14,411 nt of DNA from an uncultured Lachnospiraceae bacterium (GTDB lineage: Bacteria; Bacillota; Clostridia; Lachnospirales; Lachnospiraceae), in contig CAJUCC010000034.1 in NCBI GenBank assembly GCA_910585205.1, positions 1-14,411 of the forward strand, written 5' to 3'. Made by a program: the position numbers and the translations under genes. Under the pieces are notes generated by a model, which saw nothing but the letters and a program-made list of their open reading frames with translations, was not told where the DNA came from and made no database searches. Positions 14,120-14,411 of this stretch are shown one piece after another; the stretch's first letter is position 1, and every line of letters starts with the position of its first letter.

Positions 14120-14411
14120 AATTCCGTATCCTTTCCGGCCGCCGGCCGGTGACACCGTCCAGCTCCGGCTCCTGTCCGTCTTCGATCGTCACCGAAAGCC
14201 GGTGCGGCAGGCATGTGATTGTCTGCCCGGTCCGGGCAATCCGCCCCTGTTTGACACAAAGCCTGTCCGGGCAGTCCGCATCCTCCATATAGACTTCTCC
14301 GCCTTTGATTACCAGAATGTTCCGGCCGCCGGCCGGCCTCTGTATCGTCTCCGTCCGATCCTTATCCAGCGGGTAAGAGGCAATCCGCTCCTGTCCCTGC
14401 CACACCACGGC
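14100..14411 (-). CDS. NusG domain II-containing protein, 5' part cut by window end
   Basis: At least 104 residues are visible, and the frame remains open at the window edge. The family pattern is clear: YPLDKDRTETI, NILVIKGGEVYMEDADCPDRLC and a closing CLPHRLSVTI. The paired Cys segments, DCPDRLC and TCLPH, are characteristic of these stand-alone NusG_II proteins, which are usually secreted or membrane-anchored by an N-terminal helix. That helix would lie beyond the right edge, so the GTG codons at 14403-14408 are probably internal, not the start. The C-terminal tail, after about VTIEDG, is Arg-rich and contains one copy of a 17-base repeat. It is paired with the Gx transporter gene. The function is unknown. 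Confidence 0.85.
   Translation of the reverse strand, partial: AVVWQGQERIASYPLDKDRTETIQRPAGGRNILVIKGGEVYMEDADCPDRLCVKQGRIARTGQTITCLPHRLSVTIEDGQEPELDGVTGRRPERIRNYDRAET
14133..14149. repeat. 17-bp GC-rich direct repeat, copy 1
   Basis: TTCCGGCCGCCGGCCGG occurs here and again at 14320-14336, identical in both. Each copy can fold as CCGGCC-GCC-GGCCGG. This copy lies at the 3' end of the NusG_II gene, just before the Gx start. Confidence 0.5.
14320..14336. repeat. 17-bp GC-rich direct repeat, copy 2
   Basis: This is the second identical copy of TTCCGGCCGCCGGCCGG, inside the NusG_II coding region, where it encodes part of QRPAGGRN. The two copies are read in different frames (the other gives TGRRPER), so protein-level repetition does not explain the identity. 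Confidence 0.5.

Overview
The window looks like a chromosomal core region of a spore-forming member of the Clostridia, most likely Lachnospiraceae. This is inferred from gene content and order: the divergent rpmB/yloU-fakA arrangement, a ytfI-ytfJ (GerW) sporulation pair, the ruvAB-zapA-U32 peptidase-SEDS-PBP run, a NusG_II/Gx-transporter pair, strong AGGAGG-type ribosome binding sites and intermediate GC. No mobile element, CRISPR array, tRNA or rRNA is visible. Nearly everything is on the minus strand; only two genes, at 93-833 and 3127-3312, are on the plus strand. No gene-free stretch exceeds about 150 bases.

Layout from left to right. (1) 93-833 (+) is an XRE-type helix-turn-helix regulator fused to an S24/LexA-like domain whose catalytic residues appear to be replaced. 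It converges on fakA across a hairpin at 847-880. (2) fakA (fatty acid kinase) and yloU (Asp23/Gls24 family) form a minus-strand operon. It diverges from rpmB (ribosomal protein L28) through two back-to-back sigma-A promoters whose -35 boxes share one base. (3) rpmB ends in a hairpin that also holds the stop codon of the convergent gene. (4) From 6344 down to 3322 runs a tight minus-strand operon: Nudix hydrolase, a 114-aa conserved unknown, a DUF2953 (YtfI-like) membrane protein, YtfJ/GerW, a 46-aa membrane protein too short for ordinary ORF calling, and a coiled-coil J-domain protein. (5) From 11879 down to 6429 runs a division and wall operon: zapA, a long U32 peptidase-family RNA-modification protein, a SEDS glycosyltransferase and a class B penicillin-binding protein. 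It has its own promoter, whose -35 box lies inside the end of ruvB. (6) From the right edge to 11975 come a partial NusG domain II protein, a Gx transporter family protein, ruvA and ruvB, joined by short overlaps.

Functionally, the SEDS polymerase and PBP form a peptidoglycan polymerase/transpeptidase pair, with the Z-ring regulator ZapA two genes upstream. RuvA and RuvB form the Holliday junction migration motor. FakA phosphorylates fatty acids delivered by a FakB partner that is not in the window. The NusG_II/Gx pair resembles proteins found near quinone and flavin-based electron transfer genes. The least understood part is the six-gene operon at 3322-6344. It combines a Nudix enzyme, two sporulation-linked proteins, a micro membrane protein and a non-canonical J-protein, and it is the best candidate for an undescribed functional unit.
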